From positions 9,113,491 to 9,177,490 of the forward strand of contig OX457053.1 of assembly GCA_949752735.1 (NCBI GenBank): DNA of 64,000 nucleotides. Reading direction: 5' to 3'. A program made the translations under genes and the position numbers. Source of the DNA: Lumbricus terrestris (lineage: Eukaryota; Annelida; Clitellata; Crassiclitellata; Lumbricidae). This document shows positions 51,160-61,925 of the stretch, in pieces (positions within the stretch are counted from its first letter, which is position 1; the number at the start of each line of letters is the position of its first letter). The notes beneath the pieces were generated by a model. It worked only from the letters and a program-made list of their open reading frames with translations, was not told the origin of the DNA and searched no databases.

Positions 51160-52209
51160 TGTCTGTAAGGCAGCGAGGGCAGAGGAGGAGGAAGAGGAGA
51201 AGGAGCGTTAATGAGTGCATTGGAGCGTAGAACGAAGATGATTGGTCGGAGTAATGGCAGCGGGTTTGAAAAGATTTGAAACAAAGGGTTTCAGACAAAA
51301 GTCTATATTTCAGAAATTAGATAATTTAAGAAGATATGAAAAAAAGGAACGGACTCACCGGATTTATGAAGAGTGTTATGTAGAAAAGCAGGATTGTCGT
51401 TGTAAAGAAGACGAAGAAAGGAAGGAAAATGTAGATTCAGTCTCCGAGCGCTGTGCCTAGCTGGTTACCCCACGTGATCACTATGTCACTTTGTCACTTC
51501 AAGTGAAATCGTAATGTAGCATAATGTTTATGACAAATACGCAATATTCACGAAAAATTTCCATAGTATTGTCAGGAGATCTCGGATGCTTCACACAGTC
51601 AACTCTCAGCGCATAATTATGCCAAGAGTTAGATGGTAGGTATATTTCTGTTTGTTTTAAACGTGAAGCAAAGGTTTTTGGCTTTCTGAACAGGTGCAGA
51701 CAAAAAAACAGTGTAGATATAACACGACTGAATTCTGCGTTGCCACGAGAAAACAAACTTTTATACAAACAGCATATAACAAACTGACAAACAGCATGCG
51801 ACACACAGTATGTAACAAAACAGTATGCAACAAAGAGTATGCAACAAAACATATGAACTTCTTTGTCTTTCTTTGCCCCTTTTCCGCAAGTGTTTGAAAA
51901 CCATTCTCTTTAATTGTGGTTTGGTGTCAGGTCGGGAGCGCCTCTATAAATGTACGATTACAAAAACAATTATAAAAAATATGGGACAAACAGTATGCGA
52001 CAAGCAGTCGTGACGTACGTAATTCAATGTGGAAGTTCTGCGGCGGCTGTTGTTTGTTTAGTTTGTTCGAAGATTTCTGCGAGATATCAGACAACATCTG
52101 GAAACCATCAACGTCATCTACGTGAAACGAATCACAAACAAACGACTCAACAACACACATTAAATAATGTATGCGCACACCTCGTACATTGTACAACGCA
52201 CTCGTACAT

Positions 52210-53098
52210 CAGGGTTTTCAAACTGTGGTCCGTGGACCCCTGGGGGTCCGTCGCTTGTTGCCAAGGGGTCCGCAAAGCAGGTCCAAAAAAACAATAAAAA
52301 ATATTTCATTTGCTAGGTTTTCATTGTCATCTAAAATTATAAAAAAATAACTGAGCTATAAAACAACTGAGCTATAAAAACATCAGAGTATCTATGGTTA
52401 TTACTTACTGATGTCTAATAACAGTAGTTCCTTCTGGTGCTATTTTTAGTGCACGTTAGTGTTATTGTGACGTACCAACAGAGACGCCATTGCAGCTAGA
52501 AGGAATTGCTGCTATATTTTTTAAAATATAATATTAATATTTTCAACGTTCTTCTTAACCATAGATAAATTTCTAAAGAGAAAAACTGATAAGAAATCAG
52601 AAGATTTTGACAACAAATACAAATGTGAGAAAAAGAAAAAAATTCCGCAAGTAGGCCTATGATCCACACTTTCCAGAGTATATTTCATTATGGTTTCATT
52701 GCAGTTGGAACAAATGCTGATCGACCTCTTTGTGTTATGTCATGAGTGTGCAAACTCTGCATGTCTAATCAGGATTCAATTAAACCCGCGAAATTAAAAC
52801 GTCATTTAACGACAATGCATGCAGATGTACTTGCCGATAAGCCAAAGCAATATTTCGACGACAAAAGAAGCTGTAGGCCTACTTTAAGCAGAAAGGCAAA
52901 ATAACAGCTTTTGCCATGACTGCGCAGTATAGCCTATATGAGAACGCTCTACGACGAGTCTACGTGCATCGTAGGCCTATTCAGTACGAACGAGAAAGCC
53001 TCACACAATTGTGATTGGCCAAATTCATTGCATAGGCCCATAGGGGTCCGCCATCTAACTATGGGGGTCCCCACCCTAAAAAAGTTTGAAAACCTCTG
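52210..53098. mobile_element. hAT (Charlie/ZBED-like) element with BED-finger remnant
   Basis: Ends CAGGGTTTTCAAACTGTGGT and AAAAAAGTTTGAAAACCTCTG are imperfect inverted repeats of the Charlie-type hAT end. Flanks TCGTACAT (52202-52209) and ACGTACAT (53099-53106) form an 8-bp duplication with one mismatch. On the + strand near 52745-52870 a frame reads KPAKLKRHLTTMHADVLADK then PKQYFDDKR, the C-terminal half of a BED zinc finger of hAT transposases. The rest of the transposase is gone. Confidence 0.85.
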
Positions 53099-53463
53099 AC
53101 GTACATTACCTTAATTCGCATTATCCATATCAGTCACTTTCTATGCGTATTGCTCAAGACCTTTCTCTTTAGCCATGGCTGGGCTAGGAAGATTGACTTC
53201 AAAATATTTTTAAATTTCTACTTCAAAAGGTTGTAAAATCTTATAATTTCACCCCATACATGTCAAACACACATGATTGACGACTATGAATACAAACCGG
53301 TATGCAAATTACCTAATTAAGTTATCCGATAAATTAATGTTCCAGTGTCAGTGATAATTGTAGCGGTGTTAACAATTTAGTTGCCTTTGTGTGCTTGTTG
53401 CTGTAAATGGACCAATAAACTGAATTGAAATGAATTAAATAACAACGTAGTCTGTGGTATTAC

Positions 53464-53607
53464 CTGCATCTTCTAAACTGTCTCGATCGGAGTTTGGTGT
53501 GTAGATGACGGCATCGACGAGGAACTTGGAACTGGCCGACCGATTTGGGCTTTTCTCTCGAGATGCGTTATTCGTCTTGAGAAATGACACAACTTGACCT
53601 TTCTTGA
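53464..53607 (-). CDS. PIKFYVE: PIKfyve exon 13: linker
   Basis: Acceptor GTTATTTAG, donor G|GTAATA. KKGQVVSFLKTNNASREKSP then NRSASSKFLVDAVIYTPNSD RDSLEDA. No strong conservation, but split codons join exon 12 (V) and exon 14 (E, giving EFSDCNAKFYC). Phase 1 to 1. The 6-kb intron to exon 14 holds the full-length LINE and the hAT remnant. Confidence 0.9.
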
Positions 53608-53849
53608 CTAAATAACAAAACACATCAAGTCAAAAAACAAGCAATCAGTAACAAACAAACACTGGCAATGCTCAGATCTGTAGTGTGGTGTGCACCGTTA
53701 CACACTGTCCTGCCGTTAATCAGCTTTCGACTATAATAGAAATGAAAGCCCGAGTTGTTTGAGCTGAATTTAATCAGATGTTAAAGCTTCCGTAATTTTG
53801 TTTGATGATATGAGAATTTTTCAAAATCTGGCTTTGTCACTTCAACTGT

Positions 53850-54080
53850 ATGTTTGTTTTTTTGTTTGCGCACTTGTTATAGCGCCCCTTCAATCTCCTT
53901 TTTACTCAGAGGCGCTCCCGACTGCAGAGCGGACACTGCATCGGAGTTTCATGCCGAAGCACTGAGCAATTGCGAGTGAAAGACTTGCCCAAGGTCCCTA
54001 CGCGGCGACTTGAGGTGGATTCGAAACTCGAACCTTCTGGCTTCAAGGCAATGACGCCACCACTACACCACCGCGCCCCG
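53850..54080 (-). mobile_element. tRNA-derived CORE-SINE copy 6 (antisense on +, sense to PIKfyve)
   Basis: (TTTG)n tail, CTTGTTATAGCGCCCCTTCA, GCCCAAGGTCCC core, GATTCGAAACTCGAACC B-box region and CACTACACCACCGCGCCCCG. Confidence 0.92.
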
Positions 54081-54156
54081 CGGTATGTATTGACTGAACA
54101 AATTCTATGCCTTGAAGAAAAGGCAGAAAATACAAGAGAACTTCACAACAACTCAC

Positions 54157-54200
54157 CTTCAGCCTCTATTTGACTATCACGCAGCGTTCCTTTCTTCACG
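54157..54200 (-). CDS. PIKFYVE: PIKfyve exon 12: 44-nt linker micro-exon
   Basis: Acceptor TGTCTCGTAG, donor G|GTGAGT. Reads VKKGTLRDSQIEAE between split codons. It is supported by canonical sites and by the phase it supplies between exons 11 and 13 (2 to 1). Confidence 0.85.
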
Positions 54201-54354
54201 CTACGAGACAACAAAGAAATGATTATTTACTGGGTTTTGTTTCGCACATTTCTGTAGCACCCCTACATAACGAAACACAGCAGCCATTTGGTTGTGTGCT
54301 CTCCTTATAACTTGAAAAAACTGAGAACAGGTGGTCAACTTCGTCAGCTTAAGA

Positions 54355-54692
54355 CAGTGCTGTCCAACCTGCGGCCCGTGGCAGGCGGACCTCGAGTTGA
54401 TTTGGAGAGGCCGCCGAAGTCAATGAAATTCTGATAAATTATGTAAAAACGAAGAAAAACAAATCTCTGGTCAACTTGCACAGTTATAAGTTCGTAGGTT
54501 GTGTTGTCTGACAATGTGAATACAAAATCCAGTTTCCACGACGTATTCTTTATGATTATCCCATAGTAAATCTTAATACATTGTAAGCTATCAACATTAG
54601 ATTATATTTGCTGCTTTGAATTCAACAATGCGGTCCTCGGCTTCAAGAAAAAGTTCTTCGGTTAGCCTTATCCAAAAGGTTTGACATCACTG
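54355..54692. mobile_element. hAT-like MITE (CAGTGCTGTCCAACCT ends)
   Basis: Left CAGTGCTGTCCAACCTGCGG; right GGTTTGACATCACTG, inverted. Flanks GCTTAAGA and GTTTAAGG are a degraded 8-bp duplication. No coding potential. Confidence 0.7.
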
Positions 54693-54947
54693 GTTTAAGG
54701 CATAACGAATTTTATGTGATGTCTCTGACTTATAATAAACACAGAAAAGACTAACATTTTTAAAAGCCTAATTTTCAAAATTAACATTTTAATCAATTCA
54801 CAAGAGGACACTGTTTGGAACGATCAGCAATTAAATTGTCAGAACTCAGTTTCTAAGACAATGATGAGAGTGCAAGAACAATGCTTCTGCATATCGTAAT
54901 TCTTAATTCATTTGACTTCCTTGGCTGTTGACTTCTCTACTGCTCAC

Positions 54948-55016
54948 CTTACTCCTTCGTTGGCCACCGCTTGGCTCACTTTCAACTCCTGCAGCTGCTT
55001 CTCATAATCATGGCAG
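54948..55016 (-). CDS. PIKFYVE: PIKfyve exon 11: ALSC.DYE segment
   Basis: Acceptor GTTTCAG, donor AG|GTGAGC. CHDYEKQLQELKVSQAVANE GV. With exon 10 it reads IAYALS|CHDYEKQLQEL, matching vertebrate IAFALSCKEYRNALEEL. Phase 2 to 2. Confidence 0.96.
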
Positions 55017-55791
55017 CTGAAACAACGCAAACGACACACACAGTCAAACTCAGACCATCCTACCCCATATTGCACCACAATCACACCCAGTCAAACTCAG
55101 ACCATCTTACCCCACATTGCACCACGATCACATCAAACACAACATATGAAATCAATCTATCATTCAATTTTCATTTATTCAAACAACAGGCTCGTAAAAC
55201 ACAACTTGTAACATTCAATGAGTTATTTGAAGGTGTAATATCTGCATGTTGAGATAACATAACAATTCGTAGTATACTACCATGTTTTATAAATATAGAA
55301 AAAAAAATTGTGATTTTTATAGGAATATCAGAAATAAGAAATCGACTTTAATTCAACATTGCAAACAGCACTCTGAGTTACAAGAACACAAACAAGAAGA
55401 ACAGAACCAAGAAAACGAGTAAGAGGCATGACTTTTTTAGCATGCAGTTGCACACACAATGTGCAGTTCGAAATGGATTTGTGCAGTTTTCGAAGCAACT
55501 GTGAGGTGCGGTTAAAAATTGTTTTAAAAAGGTCACTGTTCTCCTATAGCGAATAATTTACCATGGGGAATGGAAAAGGAAAGAAGGAGCTGTGCAGTTC
55601 CAAAAATTCCATGACAAAAGCCCTGGAAACAGGAGCACCAGAAAACAATGTACCATGCTGAATTCTCATCTGGCAAAGAAAGACGTCCCATCATAAAATG
55701 AAGAAGAAGTACAAACCTACAAAAGCTATGTTAAAAGCAAAAGGCTGTCAGTACAGTCTGGCTCCTTCTTCTTTCCACATCGCCTACCAAC

Positions 55792-55890
55792 CTGAGCGCA
55801 TAAGCGATGATCGACGACGGTTCCTGATCGTAAACAACGACCGGAACTTTTGAACAGGACAAAGACAGGAGATGATGTTCCTCTGTTGGG
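55792..55890 (-). CDS. PIKFYVE: PIKfyve exon 10: EPSSIIAYAL segment
   Basis: Acceptor GTTATTTCCAG, donor AG|GTTGGT. PTEEHHLLSLSCSKVPVVVY then DQEPSSIIAYAL; vertebrates DPDKHYLMYEHERVPIAVCE KEPSSIIAFAL. Phase 2 to 2. Confidence 0.97.
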
Positions 55891-55975
55891 CTGGAAATAA
55901 CGACAAACGCAACATCAAAAGATATGTGGAAAGTGAGTAGTAATCCGCACATCCATTAGCCTGCCCTGCACACGA

Positions 55976-56088
55976 CGACCTTGGCCTAGAACGACCTTGG
56001 CCTAGAACGACCTTGGCCTAGAACGACCTTGGCCTAAAACGACCTTGGCCTAGAACGACCTTGGCCTAGAACAACTTTGGCCTAGAAG
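55976..56088. repeat. 16-bp tandem repeat ACGACCTTGGCCTAGA (7 copies)
   Basis: Near-perfect units with one ACAACTTTGG variant at the right end. Intron between exons 9 and 10. Confidence 0.93.
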
Positions 56089-56189
56089 GCAGCAACAGTC
56101 AATAACTACTACTAATGTGGCTTCTTAAAACAGAGCAAATACATGGATTTTAATTAACATTACAACTGTGTGTGATATTCTCAGCAGGG

Positions 56190-56357
56190 AAGTTCATTCC
56201 TCGTTTCTCGGCCGATTACGAGATAAGCTCAGTGCTGAACGCGGGGCTCCTCATCTGGAATGACCTCCCTTCGGAGTTGTTTACCTTTGACGAATCAAAC
56301 TTGTTTTACGAATCACTTATGTCTTTTTTTAACCACATGTGTCTGATCTGGGAATAG
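56190..56357 (+). mobile_element. LINE C-terminal fragment (LLIWNDLPSEL)
   Basis: The frame reads KFIPRFSADYEISSVLNAGL then LIWNDLPSELFTF and ESLMSFFNHMCLIWE, stop at 56357. It has the IWNDLP signature of LINE C-termini and is antisense to PIKfyve. Confidence 0.65.
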
Positions 56358-56597
56358 TAGGTTTCTTGAAAGGGTGCGATGCAGGACCATAGACTCAAAA
56401 AAGGCATGAAAAGGATGTGCTTTCCAGATATTTACTATATAAAACCTTTGCAGTCCCCTTTATTTTTCAGTCATTCACTTTGAAATGATATCCATAATAG
56501 AAAAATTCAGTTTAATCAAGTTACGATAAAATTCTATCAACCAACGGATACACTGCCTTCACCTATTGACCGACCAACTGACCAATGATCAACTTAC

Positions 56598-56715
56598 AAT
56601 GGTATAGGCACGGTGGTGTTTCCAGCATTCGATAACAGATTGGAAAAGATCTGCTTCACCGCTGTCGTTCGGTCCTTCTTCTCCACCTCCGGAAACGATC
56701 CGTCCTTCGAAAGAC
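56598..56715 (-). CDS. PIKFYVE: PIKfyve exon 9: linker ending TVPIPF
   Basis: Acceptor CATCTGTAG, donor TT|GTAAGT. LSKDGSFPEVEKKDRTTAVK then QIFSNLLSNAGNTTVPIP(F). Vertebrates have KAIFANFLPGNSYNPIPF just before the next exon, so this conserved block is placed. Phase 1 to 2. Confidence 0.96.
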
Positions 56716-57099
56716 CTACAGATGGAAATAAACTTTCATTCAATTCAAAACTACAAAACCGGTTTCATCACCTTGGTATCTTTTTAAAGTTTCAGTTGGG
56801 CTAGCATTTAAAACTGTTGTGTGTAAGCACGTGTTAACATGCTCTGCATAACCTGTTAGTGCTTCATCTTCTAGCTATCAGTGTCTAAAACTGTCCTGTG
56901 TTAGACACTATATCTAGGTGTTATAATTTATTATATCAACATTTATAATGGAAAGATCATAATTATTAAAGTTTTCTTCTTCTAAAATAGCCAAGAATGT
57001 TGGAATTCTAAAATGAGCTACCCACCTACAGCTACTCATTCCATATTCGGTTAACCTTTTACTACGCGCCTTCGTGAGAGTCGTTAAGGCGCTATATAA

Positions 57100-57134
57100 A
57101 TGGTCACATACATACATACATACATACATACATA
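57100..57134. repeat. (CATA)n at a retroposon tail
   Basis: GTTAAGGCGCTATATAAATG (57083-57102), then (CATA)n: the shared 3' tail of local LINEs and SINEs with its simple repeat. Confidence 0.8.
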
Positions 57135-57392
57135 CTACACCCTTATCTATCCATATCTTGTTAATTGCAATGGCTTCTACTTAAACATCTAATATATTCA
57201 AAGGCTACCAATTGTGCAAGCTGGCACAGTTCGTGGCACCACACGACCTGTACAAATCCATTTGGCTATGTACCTCTGGTACAACTGTATGGAAGCTGTT
57301 GTCTCAACTGCAGTCTATTTTCTTATGTGTTATTTTTTGTTATTTGGTGCACACATGTTACATGCGTATTTCAGATAAATGGCAATGATGAC

Positions 57393-57524
57393 CTTTCAAC
57401 TTTCTGAGGTCGCTTGAGCTCCTTGATCTGGGCTGCGCCAAAGTAGACGTTAAAAGACTAGCGGGCATTTGATCCACGACATCTAGGAAGGTCGACTTGG
57501 GCGGTGAGGACGAATCAGACGAGC
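57393..57524 (-). CDS. PIKFYVE: PIKfyve exon 8: Ser-rich linker
   Basis: Acceptor TTTTCTCTGCCAG, donor G|GTCATC (weak). SSDSSSPPKSTFLDVVDQMP then ASLLTSTLAQPRSRSSSDLR KLK. Phase 1 to 1, matching both neighbours. Confidence 0.88.
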
Positions 57525-57729
57525 CTGGCAGAGAAAACAAGCACACATGTTACATGTGTATCGAGATAGACTGACTTGCTTCTCTAAAATTTTAGAAAGA
57601 ATCACACACGCTAGACTTAATAACTTTCATGAACTAAAACAATATTTTTCATACGACAAGCAGATTGATTTAAGAAAATATCATTCTACCACCTACGCTA
57701 TCTTGAAAGTTGTTGATAAACTATCTAAT

Positions 57730-57944
57730 TTGTTTGTATGTGCACTTGTTATAGCGCCCCTTCAAGCTCCCTACTCAGAGGCGCTCCCGACTGCAGAGTG
57801 GACACTGCATCGGAGTTTCACGCCAAAGCGCTGAGCAATTGTGAGTGAAACACTTGCCCAAGGTCCTTATGCGACGACTCGAGGTGGATTCGAACCTCGA
57901 ACCTTCCGGCTTCAAGACAACAATGCCACCACTACACCACCGCT
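57730..57944 (-). mobile_element. tRNA-derived CORE-SINE copy 7 (nested in RT fragment)
   Basis: CTTGTTATAGCGCCCCTTCA..GCCCAAGGTCC..GGATTCGAACC..CACTACACCACCGC, in reverse orientation. It interrupts the RT frame between the codons of KLSN and AIDEHK. Confidence 0.92.
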
Positions 57945-58109
57945 ATTGATGAACATAAAACTTCCTCTGGTGTATTCTTAGATCTATCTAAAGCTTTTGA
58001 CATGATTAAACATGACATACCACTGGACAAATTGTATCACTAAATTGTAAAAGAGGGATTGGTTCAAATTTTATTTAACTGATAGACTACATAAAACCTA
58101 TTGTGGAGC

Positions 58110-58252
58110 CATAGGTGCAATCACGTCCTAAAAGTTGAGGGGACCAAATGAATCACGTCCTAAAAGTTAGGGGACCGTAATAATAAAGTTAGTGGACCAC
58201 TCAAAAGTTGGGGGACGTGTCCCGTGGGTCCCATACGGTGGTCGCGCCTATA
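58110..58252. mobile_element. Small MITE nested in the RT fragment
   Basis: CATAGGTGCAATCAC at the left; right end GTGGTCGCGCCTATA is its imperfect inverse. Flanks TGTGGAGC and CATGGAGC look like an 8-bp duplication with two mismatches. GGACC/GGTCC inverted words inside. Confidence 0.6.
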
Positions 58253-58384
58253 CATGGAGCTCAGTCTGACCTGGCTACTGTTCTGTGGGGGTTCCTCATG
58301 GGTCCATCTTGGGTCCCCCCTGTCAAAGCATCGAAAACTATTGGATGGACCAGTACTAACAACCGCCAAAATGACCATGCCTAC

Positions 58385-58576
58385 CTTTTTCTGTTAAAGA
58401 TTGCAACACTTTCTCGGCTTGCGTTTCAGTTGCTGCATCGAGTAATGCGGTGACAACGAGTTGCGTCATTGCATCTGAAGCAGCAGTTGACAACAACAGA
58501 GGAGACGGAACAACCGTCGTCGTGTCAACCGACGAGCAACTCAGTCGAGGAGCAGAGAAAACACTCGAATCGGCAG
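58385..58576 (-). CDS. PIKFYVE: PIKfyve exon 7: linker
   Basis: Acceptor TTTTATTCAG, donor G|GTAGGC. 63 codons with split ends: ADSSVFSAPRLSCSSVDTTT, then SDAMTQLVVTALLDAATETQ AEKVLQSLTEK. No domain. Phase 1 to 1, joined to exon 8 (GSSDSSSPPK). Confidence 0.88.
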
Positions 58577-58616
58577 CTGAATAAAATTGACAATTTAAGG
58601 AATTCAGGCTTAGCAG

Positions 58617-59060
58617 ATGTGTGTGTGTGCCTCTATGTATGCGTGTGTGTCTCTGTGTGTATGCCTCTATGTGTGCGTGTGTGTTTCTGTGTGTATGCCT
58701 CTATATATGTGTGTGTGTTTCTGTGTGTGCCTCTACGTGTGTGTTTCTGTGTGTATCCCTCTATGCGTGCTTGTGTGTTTCTGTGTGTATGCCTCTATGT
58801 ATGCGTGTGTGTTTCTGTGTGTATGTCTCTATGTATGCGTTTGTGTTTCTGTGTGTATGCCTCTATGTATGCGTGTGTGTTTCTGTGTGTATGTCTCTAT
58901 GTATGCATGTGTGTTTCTGTGTGTATGCCTCTATGTGTGGGTGTGTTTCTGTGTGTATGCCTCTATGTGTGGGTGTGTTTCTGTGTGTATGCCTCTATGT
59001 GCGTGTGTGTGTGTGTGCTCATGCATGTATATGGGTCTGTGTCTGTCTGTGTGTGTGTGA
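58617..59060. repeat. ~34-bp minisatellite (about 13 copies)
   Basis: Unit TGTGTGTTTCTGTGTGTATG CCTCTATGTATGCG. Cys/Val frames on + and His/Thr frames on - are artefacts. It begins about 40 nt upstream of the exon-7 acceptor. Confidence 0.93.
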
Positions 59061-59503
59061 ACGTGTGCGTGTGTGGAACACAATTGTCTTCTATCGCTTG
59101 TGGAAGAAAGGCGTAGAAAGAGAAGCATGAGAAGTTTCTGCCACGGGTTGTGTTAGGCAAATTATTCCCAGAAGACCGCAGCAACACTTTGATGTCCGAC
59201 TGTGGAGGTTCGGGCAAGTGGAACGACCAAGTGAATATGCACACAGCAGAGCACAGGGAGAAATCTGCAAACAGGGAGGGAATAATAAATAAATTGAATG
59301 ATTTAAATAGAAAAGCTAAAATGATCAAATGCAGCATAAAAACCTGATGTTGAAGTCCAGAGATGAACTTAAAGTCAAACTTAAAACAATGCATAATATC
59401 TAGAAACTCATATAGCTCCTTTTGCGGCATAGACGATTCAGCGGCACTTTCCGTATGGAAATCCAATAAATACGAAACATAAAAGTCAACGAAATGAACT
59501 TAC

Positions 59504-59576
59504 ACAATGAAGTCTGCGTTTCTATCGCCCTCTTGGTTTCACTCACGTCCACACGTTCGTCTTCATTGCATTGACT
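59504..59576 (-). CDS. PIKFYVE: PIKfyve exon 6: linker
   Basis: Acceptor CTGATGCAG, donor T|GTAAGT. SQCNEDERVDVSETKRAIET then QTSL. Phase 0 to 1. Confidence 0.88.
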
Positions 59577-60185
59577 CTGCATCAGAAAAAAAACATAAAA
59601 ATAGAGTAACAATAAATACTAGATCAATGCAACAAAAGCACAAAGTATGTTTTTCCTGAAAAAACCCCGCTCTTAAGCAACAGATATTAGCTACATCAAA
59701 ATCTGCATGTTTCTCAGTAAAGCATAAATAGATGAACATCCAACAACCACGTCTGTTATGATTCATTAGAGCGCAATTCTTACTACAACCACGAAGGGGC
59801 AAAGTAGCCAATTGGCCACACACTAGACTTATTAAGCAAAGAGAATAAGGGTTCAAGGTTTAAGTCGCTTGAGATGGCTCAGTAATGTGTCAGGGACTTT
59901 AATAAGCAAGTAATTCCCTCACAGTACCAGGCAGCGTGTGTAAAGCATCCTAGAAGAAGCTTGCTACCAACGACACTATAGAAATTGTCGTAATACAACA
60001 CAATCAAATTGAAATACAATGCTGCACCTTCCCTGGGAATGAAATTACTACAGTTAGCATAGCATTACAGTAACCTTTATTTTAATTACAGCTTCTAACA
60101 GTTTTTGTATCAATATTCAGACAGTGTCTATGCAACCAAAAATGGCGAAGTATGAGGAGAAAAATAGAAGCAATGATCAACTAAC

Positions 60186-60387
60186 AACTGTCACAACCAC
60201 GACACCGTCATCAGCAGTCATCATCGAAAGGTTGTCGGAAACATTGCTGACAGTTGAATTCACGACAACATCCTTTGTCTGTTTAGTAAAGACGTTTGAC
60301 GTGATGTTGCTGCTGCTGTTGCTAGCAACAACCGTTTGCACCCGGCCCCTGTCTGTCTTCTTCTGTTGCAATTCCAGTTCATGAATC
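60186..60387 (-). CDS. PIKFYVE: PIKfyve exon 5: end of coiled region and linker
   Basis: Acceptor TTTCGTCACAG. Donor chosen GTT|GTTAGT for phase 0; GTGACA at 60196 is an alternative. Begins IHELELQQKKTDRGRVQTVV, then a Ser/Asn/Val-rich tail. With exon 4 it reads SWNER|IHELELQQKK, comparable to vertebrate AWNNRLQDLFQQEK. Phase 2 to 0. Confidence 0.9.
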
Positions 60388-60940
60388 CTGTGACGAAAAA
60401 CAATAGCAAACTATATAACAGTGTCATGGTTCTGAGAGCAAACTGTGCACAGCAGTTTCATCGTTCTGATAGTGAACTAGAACAATTCCGTAATTCTCCC
60501 AGCAAACTAGAGCAGTTCCAAAAATTTCAAAGCATATTATAGCAATTCCATATAATTTGAATAGTGAACAGCAGTAGTTCCACAATTCTGTTAGGAAACT
60601 ATAGATCGTTCACTAACCTAATGTTCACCAAACTAGAGCATCTCCACAATTCTGATACCAGAACTAGAATCTTAAGAATAATCAACTCATCAGCCAATTT
60701 CTTTCTAATCAGACAATTTCTGTTGCAACACTTTTATCATGCTCACAGCATCAATTTTAAATATATAATTTAATAGAAATATTTCATAACATAATAATTC
60801 TTATATAATTTTACAATACAAAATGTCAGTTTTTAGTCGTATCACATGGGTTTCATCTTACATTTTGAAACTAGCACAGATTAAATTGTCGTAAACAAAA
60901 CCTAGTAGACCTGCGAACCGCATAACAGTAAAAAGTTGAC

Positions 60941-61028
60941 CTTTCGTTCCATGATGTCACCACATCAGCCACCTGGTGTTTAATTTCGACAAACGCATCT
61001 TCGACCTGAACACCGATGTTGTAATCGG
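60941..61028 (-). CDS. PIKFYVE: PIKfyve exon 4: helical segment
   Basis: Acceptor GTTGCATTGCAG, donor AG|GTCAAC. DYNIGVQVEDAFVEIKHQVA then DVVTSWNE. Matches vertebrate VFESLIAKKQSLCEVLQAWN NR. Phase 1 to 2. Confidence 0.93.
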
Positions 61029-61741
61029 CTGCAATGCAACAAACCACGAAGAACTTCAGCAACTGAACAGTTTAGCGAAAACAATATAACATAATTAATA
61101 AATTAAAAAAACATAGCAATAAAACTAAACATAAAAATAATAATTTTTAATCAATAATTAAACAAATAAAAATGATAAAGATAATAATAAAAATGATAAA
61201 GATAATAATAATAATCATAAAAGTTCGATAATAATTTCCAACGCCTCTAAATTTGAACGCAAAGATAAAAAGCCGTTGCATATCGAGGCACATTCACATA
61301 GTTATTGTTCCGTGCTAACTCTAGACCAAAAAACTTTTCGTGCCGATTCTAGTAAAAAGTTACATTTAATAAATGATTGTACTAATAAAAAAATATAAAA
61401 AATAATAATAATAGTAATAATGTTACATGTCTCTAATTATTAACCAAGTCTTCACAGGATTACTATGTCCTTTGTGGCAAAAATAACAATTACCTTCATG
61501 CCTGTTAATATCAATAGTAAGCCTAGGTAACACAATTGAAGGATTTTTGGCACATTGTTTATACTGCATAGACAAAAGTGGAGAGCTACCATGGAAAAGC
61601 GGCTGACGCGTGCAGAAGGCAGCGCCTGACAGCCATAAGTCAAGTAAGTCAAGTTTGTACTGATATTATATAAACACACAAAAGAAAGTCAACTATTCAA
61701 TCTGAGAAAATAATAAAACTAAATTAAGCAAGAAAACGCAC

Positions 61742-61820
61742 CCTGCTGTTCCAACCGTCTTGCATTCGTTACCAGAGATTGGACGTACTCGATCTTCTGA
61801 ATGATTGACTCCTTTTCTTT
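61742..61820 (-). CDS. PIKFYVE: PIKfyve exon 3: helical segment
   Basis: Acceptor CACATTCTAG, donor G|GTGCGT. KEKESIIQKIEYVQSLVTNA RRLEQQ. Amphipathic helix, in phase with both neighbours (0 to 1). Confidence 0.92.
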
Positions 61821-61925
61821 CTAGAATGTGGTAAGAAAACCTGTTTAATCTATGTTAAAATACCGCTTAAAATATGTCTGATTAGCAAAGCAGAGAGCGT
61901 GAGTTGAATGAGATGGCATCGCTAA

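Larger units (their letters stand above)
47630..51450 (-). mobile_element. Nearly full-length L2/CR1-type LINE
   Basis: The 3' end carries (TTACGA)n-like repeats (47622-47645) and TGGTGCCCCGCGCTTGGCTT. A partly duplicated segment of about 75 bp (47708-47862) follows, then the 1095-codon ORF (47872-51159) and about 300 bp of likely 5' UTR. The right boundary is approximate. It lies in sense orientation in the PIKfyve intron between exons 13 and 14. Related truncated copies are at 41356-41955 and 19808-19892. Confidence 0.9.
57572..58345 (+). mobile_element. Reverse-transcriptase fragment split by a SINE and a MITE
   Basis: 57572-57728: FSKILERITHARLNNFHELK then QYFSYDKQIDLRKYHSTTYA (RT fingers). 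After a SINE, 57945-58020 continues IDEHKTSSGVFLDLSKAFDM IKHDI (motif A). After a MITE, 58270-58320 holds GVPHGSILGP (motif B). Premature stops show it is dead. Antisense to PIKfyve. Confidence 0.85.

Noticed and set aside
58469..59130. Long Cys/Val-rich frames on the plus strand.
   Set aside because: Translations of the 34-bp minisatellite; the 5' part (58469-58570) is antisense to PIKfyve exon 7.
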